64,000 nucleotides of DNA from CAZDVQ01 sp964508975 (lineage in GTDB: Bacteria > Bacteroidota > Bacteroidia > Chitinophagales > Saprospiraceae). Below, in pieces: positions 34,082 to 43,490 of this stretch. The DNA is taken from the NCBI GenBank assembly GCA_964508975.1, contig CAZDVQ010000004.1:1-64000 (forward strand), given 5' to 3'. Numbering within the stretch: position 1 is the first letter of the stretch; every line of letters starts with the position of its first letter. The position numbers were made by a program, and so were the translations under genes. Under the pieces are notes generated by a model. It did no database searches, was not told where the DNA came from, and saw only the letters and a program-made list of their open reading frames with translations.

Positions 34082-34181
34082 GCGCCAGGTGCCTGTAGGG
34101 CGCGGCGAAGCCGCGGTGCGTAGCACGGAGCATCGCGAACCCCGAAAGGGACCGCCGACGCGCAGCGGCGGGGCGCCCAAA
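34082..34181 (-). repeat. Mosaic hairpin element E10
   Basis: Read from the T-run end: GGGCGCCCCGCCGCTGCGCG, GGTTCGCG box, hairpin GTGCTACGCAC, hairpin CCGCGGCTTCGCCGCG, end CACCTGGCGC. Nearly identical to E12, 3.8 kb away, so one is a recent copy of the other. Confidence 0.8.
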
Positions 34182-34362
34182 TAAATCCAAATAATAATAC
34201 AATCTCGTTGTTGGGTTTAACCGCTTTTATCATCGTAAAGTACTTTGAATTACAGGGGTTTAGAAAAAAAGAAATCAATATGAGATAATTTGTATGTTAT
34301 ATACTTTGAATTAGTTAAGAAAAACTTAATATTAAAACGCGCTTTAGGCTATATGCTAAAGC

Positions 34363-34370
34363 TACCTTTG
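34363..34370 (+). promoter_or_regulatory. -7 element for Oar-like receptor
   Basis: TACCTTTG, 32 bases upstream of the ATG. Confidence 0.65.
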
Positions 34371-34402
34371 CGGCGAATTTATCACCAAACCAAAATTCGT
34401 TT

Positions 34403-37400
34403 ATGAAACTTTTCTACAAACTTATGCATGTTTGCCTCGTGCTGTTTGCAACGGTATCGTTGTACGCACAAGGTGTAACTACAGGTAACTTCTCTGGTAG
34501 CGTTACCGATTCAGAAGGTGTTGAAGCCATCGGTGCAACTGTTGTTGTGACACACGAGCCCAGTGGAACCACCTACGGTACCGCAACCCGTGTTGATGGT
34601 TCGTTCTATATTCCCAATGTGCGCGTAGGTGGTCCCTACAGCGTTAAAATTTCGTATGTAGGTTACAAAGATCAAACCTTGACCAACAAGTATGTAGGTC
34701 TTGGCCAGGATACTGAAATTAAAGTTACCTTGACACAAGGTGTTGATATTGACGTAATTGAAGTGAGTGCTGCCAATTACTTGGATAACTACAAAATGGG
34801 TAGTGAAAGCCAAGTAACGGAACGCGATTTGGCCAACTTGCCTACAGTAAGCCGCGATATCAACGATTACTTGCGCTTGAACCCGCTGGCCAACGTATCG
34901 CCAGCTGACCCAGGTTCAAGTATCTCTATCGCGGGTATGAACAACCGCTACAATTCGATTTTCATCGACGGTGCAGTGAACAACGACGTGTTTGGCTTGG
35001 CACCATCTGGTACCAACGGTGGTCAAACAGGTATTTCTCCTATCTCGCTTGATGCGATTGAGCAGTTCCAAATCTCTGTTTCTCCATACGACGTTAAGCT
35101 TGGCGGTTTTGCTGGTGCCGGTATCAATGCCGTTACCCGTAGCGGTACCAACAAGTTTGAAGGTTCAGCGTACTACTTCTTCCGCAACCAAGGATTGACG
35201 GGTAAAACCCCAACTTTTAACTTGCCTGACTCTGTTGAGCGCCTTCGCGTTGACGATTACACCGCGCAAACCTTCGGTTTCCGCTTGGGTGGCCCAATCG
35301 TTAAAAATAAAGTTTTCTTCTTCGTGAACGCCGAAATTCAACGCGATCGCACACCACGTGGATTCGACCTTTCAAGCTACGGTGGTAGCGCGAGCGTGAG
35401 CGATCTTCAAGCGTTGATCAACAAATTGCAGAGCTACGGTTACGACCCAGGTGATTACCTCAGCACTGCCGACGAGCTGAAAGGCGAGCGTATCTTGGCT
35501 AAAGTTGACTGGAACATCAACCAGAACAACAAGTTGAGCCTCCGCCACTCATACACCCGTGCCCGTTCTATAGACCCATTTACATCTGGTAGCCAATCGT
35601 TGTACTTTAGCAACACGGCTATTTATTTCCCTTCAACCACCAACTCTACCGCGTTGGAGTGGAACAGCATCATCAACAATAAATTCTCGAATAACTTGAT
35701 TGCTGGTTTTACCTCAATCAACGACGACCGTGATCCACAAGGTGGCGATTTCCCTTGGATCCGTATCAACGACGGTACTTCTAGTATTTATGTAGGTTCT
35801 GAAGAATTCTCAACGGGTAACCAGTTGAAGCAGAATATCTTCACCTTGACCGATAACTTCAACATCTACCTCAACAAGCACACCTTGACGGTAGGTACAC
35901 ACAACGAGTTTTACAACATGTACAACTTGTTTATCCGCCAGAACTACGGTTCTTACCGCTTCAACTCGATTGCTGACTTCCTCGGCAACGATACTATCGC
36001 ACCGATTGACTACGTACGTTCTTACTCATTGGTTGACGACTTGACCGGCGACGGCTCGGCTGCTGCTGCCAAGTTTAACGCCATGCAACTTGGCTTGTAC
36101 GTACAAGATGAGTTCAAAGTATCAAAACGCTTTACCTTGACCGGCGGCTTGCGCTTCGACTTGCCGATGTTCTTGACTCAACCAGCTGTAGATACATTCT
36201 TCAACAACAATGTATTGGCTGTTGTCGACTCTGTTTGGGGTGCTGAAGGCGCAGAAGCTGGGCAAATGCCAGGCGCGCAAATCTACATTTCGCCACGCGT
36301 TGGTTTCAACTACGACATCATGGGCGACCGTAAATCTATCGTTCGTGGTGGTGTTGGTCTATTCACCAGCCGTGTACCTTTCGTATGGCCTGCTGGTTCA
36401 TATACCAACAACGGTTTGACTGTAGGTGGTATCGACCCAACTAACCCACCGCTGTTTAACCCAGACCCTTACGACCAATACGTGGCATCAGATGTAGGTG
36501 CTACCATCGCTATCCCTTCTGGCGAGATGAACTTGGTTTCTAAAGATTTCCGTTTCCCACAAGTATTGCGTACGAGCTTGGCTGTAGACCAGAAATTACC
36601 GGGCGACATGACCTTGACCGTTGAAGGTATGTTCAGCAAAACCTTGAACAATATCTACTACAAAAACGTAAACCTCCGCCCAGCTACTGATTCACTCGAC
36701 GGCACGCCAGACAACCGCCCCTTGTACAGCGGCCAACGCTTGTCGAACGTGTACTCCGCTATCTACTTGATGAGCAACACCAACGAAGGTTATACCTACA
36801 ACGTTACCGCCCAGTTGACTAAAAACTTGTGGAAAGGTTTCTCTGGTATGGTTGCTTATACCTTTGGCCGTGCATACTCTATCTACGAAGGTACTTCATC
36901 GCAAAACTCGTCACAATGGCGTGGTCAACACGGTGTTGATGGCCGTAACTTTGCTACATTGGGTCGTTCAGAGTTCGATATGGGCTCACGCATCACCTCG
37001 GCTTTGAGCTACGAGATCAGCTACCCAGCCAACTCGAATGTATTTGGTAAAACGACCGTTTCATTGTTCTACAACGGTCAATCTGGCCGTACCTACTCAT
37101 ATATCATCAACGATGCTGTACGTATTGGCAACACTACCTACCGTGCCTTGAACGGCGAGGATAACCGCGAGCGTACCTTGATGTATGTACCTGCTGACCA
37201 ATCAGAAATCAACTTGATCGACAAGCCTGGTCGCACCGCTACCGAGCAGTGGGAGGAATTGAATGCATTCATTGAAAACGATCCGTACTTGAGCACCCGC
37301 CGTGGTCAATACGCTGAGCGTAACATGAGCCGCAGTCCGTTTACCAACTTGCTTGACTTCCGCGTGTTGCAAGACTTCACCGTTCGTACCGCGAATGGCC

Positions 37401-37657
37401 AGAAAAATACCATCCAGATTTCGTTCGACGTGATGAACATCACCAACTTGTTGAACCAAGATTGGGGCCGTGTATTCCGCGTGTCGAACTTTGGCAACTA
37501 CGAGTTGTTGAACTTTGAAGGTTTTGATCCTACGGCTACCGGTGGTGCTAAAGTGCCATTGTACTCGTTCCCGGAGCAAACCGTTAAACCTTGGTTCACC
37601 GACGATTTCTTATCGCGCTGGCGCATGCAGTTGGGTGTTCGTTACATCTTCAACTAA
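34403..37657 (+). CDS. Oar-like TonB-dependent outer-membrane receptor
   Basis: The 1084-residue precursor has a signal peptide (residues 1-22, ending LYAQ). A carboxypeptidase-regulatory-like domain follows (~25-112, FSGSVTDSEGVEAIGATVVV, GSFYIPNVRVGG), then a TonB plug (~125-245, SRDINDYLRLNPLANV, GMNNRYNSIFIDG), and a long beta-barrel ending in the aromatic-terminated strand MQLGVRYIFN. Large barrels with this N-terminal domain are of the Oar/SusC-related class; in Myxococcus, Oar takes part in protein secretion and development. No SusD partner follows, so a glycan-uptake locus is unlikely. Codon choice is narrow, as in abundant proteins. Ligand unknown. Confidence 0.93.
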   Translation: MKLFYKLMHVCLVLFATVSLYAQGVTTGNFSGSVTDSEGVEAIGATVVVTHEPSGTTYGTATRVDGSFYIPNVRVGGPYSVKISYVGYKDQTLTNKYVGLGQDTEIKVTLTQGVDIDVIEVSAANYLDNYKMGSESQVTERDLANLPTVSRDINDYLRLNPLANVSPADPGSSISIAGMNNRYNSIFIDGAVNNDVFGLAPSGTNGGQTGISPISLDAIEQFQISVSPYDVKLGGFAGAGINAVTRSGTNKFEGSAYYFFRNQGLTGKTPTFNLPDSVERLRVDDYTAQTFGFRLGGPIVKNKVFFFVNAEIQRDRTPRGFDLSSYGGSASVSDLQALINKLQSYGYDPGDYLSTADELKGERILAKVDWNINQNNKLSLRHSYTRARSIDPFTSGSQSLYFSNTAIYFPSTTNSTALEWNSIINNKFSNNLIAGFTSINDDRDPQGGDFPWIRINDGTSSIYVGSEEFSTGNQLKQNIFTLTDNFNIYLNKHTLTVGTHNEFYNMYNLFIRQNYGSYRFNSIADFLGNDTIAPIDYVRSYSLVDDLTGDGSAAAAKFNAMQLGLYVQDEFKVSKRFTLTGGLRFDLPMFLTQPAVDTFFNNNVLAVVDSVWGAEGAEAGQMPGAQIYISPRVGFNYDIMGDRKSIVRGGVGLFTSRVPFVWPAGSYTNNGLTVGGIDPTNPPLFNPDPYDQYVASDVGATIAIPSGEMNLVSKDFRFPQVLRTSLAVDQKLPGDMTLTVEGMFSKTLNNIYYKNVNLRPATDSLDGTPDNRPLYSGQRLSNVYSAIYLMSNTNEGYTYNVTAQLTKNLWKGFSGMVAYTFGRAYSIYEGTSSQNSSQWRGQHGVDGRNFATLGRSEFDMGSRITSALSYEISYPANSNVFGKTTVSLFYNGQSGRTYSYIINDAVRIGNTTYRALNGEDNRERTLMYVPADQSEINLIDKPGRTATEQWEELNAFIENDPYLSTRRGQYAERNMSRSPFTNLLDFRVLQDFTVRTANGQKNTIQISFDVMNITNLLNQDWGRVFRVSNFGNYELLNFEGFDPTATGGAKVPLYSFPEQTVKPWFTDDFLSRWRMQLGVRYIFN

Positions 37658-37675
37658 GCAAACTTAAAACATTGA

Positions 37676-37715
37676 AAAAGCCTCCTTGCGTCAGCGGGGA
37701 GGCTTTTTTGTTTTT
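37676..37715 (+). terminator. Rho-independent terminator of the receptor gene
   Basis: AAAAGCCTCC pairs with GGAGGCTTTT around a 12-base loop, followed by a T-run that is also the start of element E11. Confidence 0.9.
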
Positions 37716-37846
37716 GGGCGCTGCGCCGCTTTGCGGGGCGTATGAAATACGCCCCTGCATGCGCGCCGCCGCTGTCCTACGGGCTCGCTGGACGCTCGGT
37801 GCTACGCACCAGCCGCTGGCGCGGCTGCCCTCCGGCCAGCTAGCGC
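37711..37846 (+). repeat. Mosaic hairpin element E11
   Basis: GGGCGCTGCGCCGC, inserted hairpin GGGGCGTATGAAATACGCCC, hairpin GTGCTACGCAC, hairpin CAGCCGCTGGCGCGGCTG, end CCAGCTAGCGC. It faces E12 as an inverted pair. Confidence 0.75.
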
Positions 37847-37876
37847 TATGCCTAACCACCAACGACCAACTATGTT

Positions 37877-37980
37877 GCGCCAGGTGCCTGTAGGGCGCGG
37901 CGAAGCCGCGGTGCGTAGCACGGAGCATCGCGAACCCCGAAAGGGACCGCCGCCGCGGTAGCGGCGGGGCGCCCAAAAAA
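37877..37980 (-). repeat. Mosaic hairpin element E12
   Basis: Close copy of E10 (hairpins GTGCTACGCAC and CCGCGGCTTCGCCGCG). It forms an inverted pair with E11, 30 bases apart at their CTGGCGC-type ends, a BIME-like arrangement. Confidence 0.8.
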
Positions 37981-38063
37981 TATCTACATTAATTTAGCGT
38001 AGCGTTTATGGAAAAACATCCAAATAAAATTGCGCATGATTTTTATAATATCACAAAAAGTCT

Positions 38064-38071
38064 TACTTTTG
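38064..38071 (+). promoter_or_regulatory. -7 element for rpsO
   Basis: TACTTTTG, 59 bases upstream of the ATG. Confidence 0.55.
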
Positions 38072-38130
38072 CGCCTGCGCTGGGGTCAATGCACTTTTGC
38101 CCTCGGTATTATTAACCAATTTTAACTCCA

Positions 38131-38406
38131 ATGGCAGTTTATTTAACTAAGGAGAAAATCGAAGAGATTTTCGTTAAGTATGGTGGAAGCGCCACCAACA
38201 CAGGATCAACAGAAGGTCAAATTGCGTTGTTTACCTATCGTATCCAATCTTTGTCAGATCACTTGAAAGTGAACCACAAAGACCACTCCACAAAACGCCG
38301 TCTGCTTCAACTAGTAGGTAAGCGTCGTAGCCTACTCAACTACTTGATGAAAAAAGACATTATGAAATACCGTTCACTTATTGCTGAACTCGGTATCCGT
38401 AAATAA
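38131..38406 (+). CDS. rpsO: 30S ribosomal protein S15
   Basis: A 91-residue primary 16S-rRNA-binding protein of the small-subunit platform. Family landmarks are GSTEGQIALFTYRIQSLSDH, LKVNHKDHSTKRRLLQLVGK and RRSLLNYLMKKDIMKYRSLI. The full family length is present. The rpsO-pnp gene order, classic in many bacteria, is kept here, but the two genes are separated by a terminator and 380 bases with a new promoter, so they are separate units. Confidence 0.98.
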   Translation: MAVYLTKEKIEEIFVKYGGSATNTGSTEGQIALFTYRIQSLSDHLKVNHKDHSTKRRLLQLVGKRRSLLNYLMKKDIMKYRSLIAELGIRK

Positions 38407-38413
38407 TCAAGCT

Positions 38414-38452
38414 AGCGAAGTGTTCCCATCCGGGGGCACTTCGCTTTTTTTT
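38414..38452 (+). terminator. Rho-independent terminator of rpsO
   Basis: AGCGAAGTG pairs with CACTTCGCT (inner CCC/GGG adds to the stem), followed by eight T residues. Confidence 0.9.
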
Positions 38453-38702
38453 AGGTGGTCATTCAAGTTTGCCACCTTCGTTTACCACTGCCCACCGAGG
38501 CATGTAAACACAGTTTGCTTACAAAGGGTGTAAACAAACTTCTAGCGGTTCGACGTGGATTTTAAGCTGTTTTTATTTCCCTCTTGGGGCACATATCAAT
38601 AGCCCCGGATGTGCAAATATACTGTTGCCTTCCTCCCCCTCTTTTCGTTATGGTTTGTTCTGGCACTGCGCTCCTAGTGTAGGTCCCTTGTATGCATATA
38701 CC
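38453..38702. other. 250-bp spacer between rpsO and the pnp promoter
   Basis: No gene, mosaic element or convincing hairpin was recognised. A small RNA cannot be excluded. Confidence 0.4.
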
Positions 38703-38710
38703 TAACTTTG
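38703..38710 (+). promoter_or_regulatory. -7 element for pnp
   Basis: TAACTTTG. The bases right after it carry ATGATG/CATCAT (38711-38731) and a doubled TTCATAGTTC, so the ~75-base pnp leader would begin with a weak hairpin. PNPase autoregulates through a leader hairpin in E. coli; the same here is speculation. Confidence 0.55.
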
Positions 38711-38787
38711 ATGATGTTCATAGTTCATCATTCATAGTTCTAAAAAACTGGTTATAATAGTCTAAAACATAGTAAATTTTTTCAAAC

Positions 38788-41010
38788 ATGGGCAAACAAA
38801 TCCCAATTTCCAAAACCTTCGAGTTGGCTGGCAAAACCTACACGGTTGAAACAGGTAAACTCGCAGCCCTCGCCGATGGTGCCGTGATGTTCCGCCAAGG
38901 AAACACCATGCTTTTGGCTACCGTCGTGTCGAGCAAAGAAGCTAAACCAGACGCTGGTTTCTTCCCCCTCACCGTAGAGTACCGCGAGAAATTCGCGGCT
39001 GCTGGCCGTATCCCTGGTAACTTCTTCCGTCGCGAAACCCGTCCTTCAGATTATGAAGTACTGATTAGCCGTTTGATCGACCGTGCCGTACGCCCGCTGT
39101 TCCCAGACAACTACATGTTCGAGACCCAAATCATCGTGACGCTCTTGTCGGCCGACAAAGAAACGCAACCCGATGCATTGGCTGCTTTTGCCGCTTCTGC
39201 TGCATTTGCTGTTTCTGACATCCCGTTTGAAGGCCCTATCTCTGAAGTTCGCGTGGCTAAAATCAACGGCGAGTACATGATTAACCCATCTACTAGCCAA
39301 ATCAAAGAAGCTAGCCTTAACCTTATCGTGGCCGGTACCGAGCGCGATATCCTCATGGTTGAAGGTGAAGCTAAAGAATGCCAGGAAGTTGAAATGGTTG
39401 AAGCCATCAAAATTGGCCACGACGCCATCAAAATGATGTGTCAAGTTCAACACGAGTTACGCGAGCTGTGTGGTAACCCTGCTAAACGTGCCGTTGAGCC
39501 AGCTCCATCAAACGACGAAATCAAGGCTGCCATCTGGTCGGCTGCGCAAAACCGCGTTTTAGAAGTTTCACGCGCTGGCTTATCAAAAGCCGAGCGTAAA
39601 GCTGGTTTCAAAACCATCAAAGAAGAAGTCTTGGCCGCTATGCTAGAGCAAAACGGTGAAGAGTTCATGGCCGAGAACAAAGGCTTGATCGAGAAATATT
39701 ACTCGAAAATGGAGAAAGAAACCATCCGCGAGATGATTATTTCTGAAAAACGCCGCCTTGACGGTCGTGAGCTTGAGCAAGTTCGCCCAATTTGGAGCGA
39801 GGTTGATTATTTGCCATCTGCACACGGTTCGGCCTTGTTTACCCGTGGTGAAACGCAGTCGTTGACCACCGTTACCCTCGGTTCTAAACTGGACGAAGCG
39901 ATGGTTGACAATGCCTTGGAATTGACTTACGACAAGTTCATGTTGCACTATAACTTCCCACCGTTTTGTACAGGCGAGGCTAAAATGTTGCGCGGTACTT
40001 CTCGCCGCGAGGTTGGTCACGGTAACTTGGCCCGCCGCTCCTTAGAGCAAGTTTTACCAGAAGGTTTGGCATACACCGTTCGCGTTGTATCTGACATCTT
40101 GGAATCTAACGGTTCTTCCTCTATGGCTACCGTTTGTGCGGGTTCATTGGCCCTGATGGATGCCGGTGTGAAAATTACCTCTGCCGTTTCAGGTATCGCG
40201 ATGGGTATGATTTCGGACGAGAATGGCCGTTACGCTATCTTGTCTGACATCCTCGGCGACGAAGACCACCTCGGTGATATGGACTTCAAAGTAACCGGTA
40301 CTGAAAAAGGTATCTGTGGTTGCCAGATGGACATCAAGATCGACGGTATGCCTTACGAATTGTTGGAGCAAGCCCTCGACCAAGCCCGTCGTGGTCGTTT
40401 ACACATCCTTGGCGAAATGAACAAAACCATCAGCAAAGCAAACGACGACTTCAAACCACATGCACCTCGTATCGTTTCTTTGGAAGTGGATACAGATTAC
40501 ATCGGTATGATCATCGGACCTGGTGGTAAACATATCCAAGGCTTACAACGCGAAACCGAAACCGCTATCTCTATCGAGGAAGTGGGCAAAAAAGGTATCG
40601 TGACCATCGCCGGTACAAATGCCGCTGGTGTGAAAAAGGCCTACGACGTTATCCGTGGTATGACCAGCGAGCCTGAAGAAGGTGCCGACTACGATGCCGT
40701 GGTGGTTAAATTGATGCCTTTCGGCGCTTTTGTAGAGTTTATGCCTAGCCGTCAAGGTTTGGTACACATCTCTGAATTGTCGTGGACCCGCATCGAGAAC
40801 ATCGAAGATGCATTGTCGGAAGGCGATGAAATCCGTGTACGCTACATGGGTATCGATCCTAAAACCAACAAAGCTCGCTTGTCGCGCAAGGTGTTGATGG
40901 AAAAACCTGAAGGCTACGTTGAACGTGTACGCGAAGAACGTCCACGTGAAGATCGCCCACGTGATGATCGCCGCGACGACCGTCGTCGTGATGATCGTCC
41001 AAGAAGGTAG
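38788..41010 (+). CDS. pnp: Polyribonucleotide nucleotidyltransferase (PNPase)
   Basis: Phosphorolytic 3'-5' exoribonuclease of RNA decay. The 740-residue protein has two RNase PH-like domains: the first with GRIPGNFFRRETRPSDYEVL and SRLIDRAVRPLFP, the second with RGETQSLTTVTLGS, LHYNFPPFCTGE and GSSSMATVCAGSLALMDAGV. A KH domain follows (IGMIIGPGGKHIQGLQ), then an S1 domain (VVKLMPFGAFVEFMPSRQGL). The last ~25 residues are an unusual run of Arg, Asp, Glu and Pro (REERPREDRPRDDRRDD), probably disordered and able to bind RNA or a partner. Codon choice marks a highly expressed gene. Confidence 0.97.
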   Translation: MGKQIPISKTFELAGKTYTVETGKLAALADGAVMFRQGNTMLLATVVSSKEAKPDAGFFPLTVEYREKFAAAGRIPGNFFRRETRPSDYEVLISRLIDRAVRPLFPDNYMFETQIIVTLLSADKETQPDALAAFAASAAFAVSDIPFEGPISEVRVAKINGEYMINPSTSQIKEASLNLIVAGTERDILMVEGEAKECQEVEMVEAIKIGHDAIKMMCQVQHELRELCGNPAKRAVEPAPSNDEIKAAIWSAAQNRVLEVSRAGLSKAERKAGFKTIKEEVLAAMLEQNGEEFMAENKGLIEKYYSKMEKETIREMIISEKRRLDGRELEQVRPIWSEVDYLPSAHGSALFTRGETQSLTTVTLGSKLDEAMVDNALELTYDKFMLHYNFPPFCTGEAKMLRGTSRREVGHGNLARRSLEQVLPEGLAYTVRVVSDILESNGSSSMATVCAGSLALMDAGVKITSAVSGIAMGMISDENGRYAILSDILGDEDHLGDMDFKVTGTEKGICGCQMDIKIDGMPYELLEQALDQARRGRLHILGEMNKTISKANDDFKPHAPRIVSLEVDTDYIGMIIGPGGKHIQGLQRETETAISIEEVGKKGIVTIAGTNAAGVKKAYDVIRGMTSEPEEGADYDAVVVKLMPFGAFVEFMPSRQGLVHISELSWTRIENIEDALSEGDEIRVRYMGIDPKTNKARLSRKVLMEKPEGYVERVREERPREDRPRDDRRDDRRRDDRPRR

Positions 41011-41037
41011 TCCATACTAGAATTGATATACAATTAG

Positions 41038-41072
41038 GCCCAGGTTCGCAAGGACTTGGGCTTTTTTTTTTT
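41038..41072 (+). terminator. Rho-independent terminator of pnp
   Basis: GCCCAGGT pairs with ACTTGGGC, followed by ten or more T residues. Confidence 0.85.
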
Positions 41073-41119
41073 AACCAAAATTCATTTTTGCAGTATATGT
41101 ATAGGTCAAACCAAGTCCT

Positions 41120-41866
41120 ATGAGCATTATACTTGAATTCGTCTTCCGGTACTTCCCCAAGCTTGAAGTCCTCTGGTACGCCCTTTTGCCATGGTTGGCT
41201 TACGGCGCAATACTGTTCCTCGACCCCAGCATAAGCCGTCCAACGGGCTCAACCATACTTATTGGCTGGGCATTCCTCTTGGTGTACCAAATTATGCGTT
41301 TGGGCCAAATTGAGCATATCCAGGACGATAAAAAGCTCGCCGCAGTAGGTACTGATGCCACCAGTGGCAAAGCCTTAGCCATTGTACCCAGCGAGCTCAT
41401 GTTGTTTATCCCTTCTGTGCTCATCGCCATCCAACAAATACTGCTTGGCGGAAATCTAGCGCATTTTTTAATCACGCAAATGTGTGTCGAGATTTGCACC
41501 TTCGTCCTTGCTATTGCCGTGCTCATGCTAACCGCCAAGAATAACCATAACAGGAGCGCTTGGCAAGATTTAGGCATCATCCCGCTCATGTTCGTGGCCA
41601 TCCTCTGGTTTGGCGTGTGGGGTTATATCAATGCCTGGATAAAAATATTGTATTTACCGGGCAGCTCCTTGCTGTCGTTCGTGCTGCTGCTGGCCAGCTT
41701 AGCTTTCAACTTCTGGAACGATTACAAATTCCTGTACAAGGTTGTAAAACGCGAAATCCTTATGTCCGATGCATCTGAAAAAATGGGCATGGGCGGCATC
41801 CTGGGCCAACTCGTATTGTGGGTTGCCCTACCGGGTTTGTTTTACCTTTGGCGGCAGTACGTTTAG
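41120..41866 (+). CDS. Hypothetical multi-pass membrane protein
   Basis: The 248-residue protein has about six hydrophobic helices (~15-35, ~45-58, ~92-112, ~116-140, ~152-172, ~183-200, and one near the C-terminus). A soluble loop, QIEHIQDDKKLAAVGTDATSGKALAIVPSE, lies between the second and third. Family not recognised. It follows pnp after a terminator, and a CATTTTTG element close to the -7 consensus lies just upstream of the ATG. No enzyme motif is evident. Confidence 0.75.
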   Translation: MSIILEFVFRYFPKLEVLWYALLPWLAYGAILFLDPSISRPTGSTILIGWAFLLVYQIMRLGQIEHIQDDKKLAAVGTDATSGKALAIVPSELMLFIPSVLIAIQQILLGGNLAHFLITQMCVEICTFVLAIAVLMLTAKNNHNRSAWQDLGIIPLMFVAILWFGVWGYINAWIKILYLPGSSLLSFVLLLASLAFNFWNDYKFLYKVVKREILMSDASEKMGMGGILGQLVLWVALPGLFYLWRQYV

Positions 41867-41882
41867 TATTTTCTTTTTTTGA

Positions 41883-41990
41883 TTTGGGCGCTGCGCCGCT
41901 GTGCGTCGCCGGTCCCCTCTGGGGTTCGCTAACCGCTCCGTGCGCTACGCGCACCCGCGCCTACGGCGCGGCCCGCCGGGCACCTAGCGC
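41883..41990 (+). repeat. Mosaic hairpin element E13
   Basis: GGGCGCTGCGCCGC, GGTTCGCT box, hairpin GTGCGCTACGCGCAC, hairpin CGCGCCTACGGCGCG, end CACCTAGCGC. It follows the membrane-protein gene. Confidence 0.75.
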
Positions 41991-42138
41991 AGAATCGTGT
42001 TCTGGCGATGTACACGAGCATACCTTTGGGCTGTTTTGCAATACTTAGAAAATAATTGTATTTATATTTATAAAAGTATGATTAACAGTTTTTTATGTAA
42101 GTATTTAAACAAAATTGGGTTAATTGAATCGGGTTTTA

Positions 42139-42146
42139 TATCTTTG
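42139..42146 (+). promoter_or_regulatory. -7 element for 42196 gene
   Basis: TATCTTTG, 49 bases upstream of the ATG. Confidence 0.55.
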
Positions 42147-42195
42147 TAAGGCGCATTCAAAAGGTGCGTGAATTTGTGAGTTAGCAGTAATTTTA

Positions 42196-42786
42196 ATGAG
42201 ACGCATAATCATCATATTAACAGTTGGACTTTTATCATTCGGACTTGGGTGGTGGACAAATGATATGCGGAAATTTGCGGACGGAGTTAATACGGATAGA
42301 CAACATTTAGACAGTTTAAAAAACAACAATGCTTTGTTTGCAGACAGCTTGAAAATTACGAAAACTGTGACTGCAAAAAAGAAGACATTTCGTGACTACA
42401 TTTCAGACGACCAATTTATTCATTGGACACCAAACCACCCTGACACTACAAGTTATATGTGTGAATTAACATTACACAAAATAACTGCTTTGTATTGGTA
42501 TCACGGACAATGTGGATACGACTATTTTACTTACACGACATCGGACACAACAATTGACGTTCTTTGGTCTTATCGAAGTGACTGTATTTTGAATATGGAC
42601 TTTTTAGAGAAATCAAACGGTGTAAATAAATATCCCAAGCGTGGTGACAATTTTGCAACTTTGACATTGGTAAATGATACGACAATTAAAGTGAAATATA
42701 ATTTTCCTGAGTGGACAAAAAGAGTGAACGAAATAGCAAAAGACTCTCTTTTTCCGACATATTATTATTTAATGCAAGACAATTGA
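42196..42786 (+). CDS. Hypothetical membrane-anchored protein, AT-rich
   Basis: The 196-residue protein has an N-terminal signal or anchor (residues 4-21, IIIILTVGLLSFGLGWWT), a short coiled segment, and a mostly beta C-terminal part with three cysteines (YMCELTLHKITALYWYHGQC, YRSDCILNMDF) and KYPKRGDNFATLTLVNDTTI. Family not recognised. The strong AT bias and isolated position between E13 and the R3/MITE cluster suggest acquired DNA, like the genes at 517 and 6398. Confidence 0.6.
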   Translation: MRRIIIILTVGLLSFGLGWWTNDMRKFADGVNTDRQHLDSLKNNNALFADSLKITKTVTAKKKTFRDYISDDQFIHWTPNHPDTTSYMCELTLHKITALYWYHGQCGYDYFTYTTSDTTIDVLWSYRSDCILNMDFLEKSNGVNKYPKRGDNFATLTLVNDTTIKVKYNFPEWTKRVNEIAKDSLFPTYYYLMQDN

Positions 42787-42955
42787 CAATAATAAATCAC
42801 ATAACGACAGGAAGAAAAACTACTGGTAACAACTAAAACCTCGTTGGATACAAAGCACCAACAATCCTCCCCCTGTTGAACGAAAGCTGCGGTAAATCTG
42901 CATTTCGTAGAGGGCCAGTTCATGGATAAGCGGCGCAGCCGCTTGTCCTCAACCA

Positions 42956-43203
42956 AGCTACGAAGATGTCAGGGCTACGCCCCTCGGCTAGCGTTTCATA
43001 GCCTTAACTAAGCATCGAAGCCTAAAACTTAAAAAGTGGCTACTCCGATTAATATACCTTGTGGGACATTGGCCACCCGCTGCGACGCTGTTGCTGTGCG
43101 GAGCATAAACTAAACCAAAGACACTGCTTGTACGTCCTTAATGCCGCACAAGTCCCACAAAATGGGCAAGGTTAACAGCTGTGCTGCCGCCCTGCGCCAG
43201 CGC
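42956..43203 (-). repeat. Structured intergenic repeat R3, copy b
   Basis: Inverted match of 54-284. The central stem here is perfect: TTGTGGGAC (43059-43067) with GTCCCACAA (43152-43160); copy a has GTCCTACAA, a change that keeps a wobble pair. It abuts the MITE, as copy a does. Confidence 0.65.
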
Positions 43204-43488
43204 AATGCCATTAAGCGTTAATTATTTTGTTTGTTTTTCAGCATTTTTCGGCCAAAGTAACCACCCCGTCTGCTGCGCTACACGCTTTGCGTTCCGCTTG
43301 CATCCACCCCTCCTTGAAAAGGAGGGGAGCTCATGCCTTGCTATAAATATTTGATTTACAGATATTTAAAAGAACAAGCCAAGTTCCCCTCCTTTTCAAG
43401 GAGGGGTGGATGCGCACAGGGTGTTTTACACCTTGTAGCGCAGACGGGGTGGTTATAAATTCGAGAAAAATTAACGCTTAATGGCATT
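43204..43488 (-). mobile_element. MITE-like element, copy 2 (285 bp)
   Basis: Inverted copy of 33603-33885 with the same 20-bp terminal repeats and internal palindromes. GCGCCAGCG stands on both sides (43195-43203 and 43491-43499), consistent with a 9-bp target duplication or insertion between two mosaic-element ends. Confidence 0.8.
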
Positions 43489-43490
43489 GT

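Larger units (their letters stand above)
33364..34402. other. 1-kb gene-free repeat cluster between recQ and the TonB receptor
   Basis: No gene is seen. In order it holds a terminator-like hairpin, element E9, a complete MITE-like element, the 60-bp repeat (copy 2), an AT-rich stretch shared with 17060-17100, element E10 and the receptor promoter. Confidence 0.7.

Noticed and set aside
38453..38702. Small RNA between rpsO and pnp
   Set aside because: No promoter-terminator pair or stable structure could be identified by eye.
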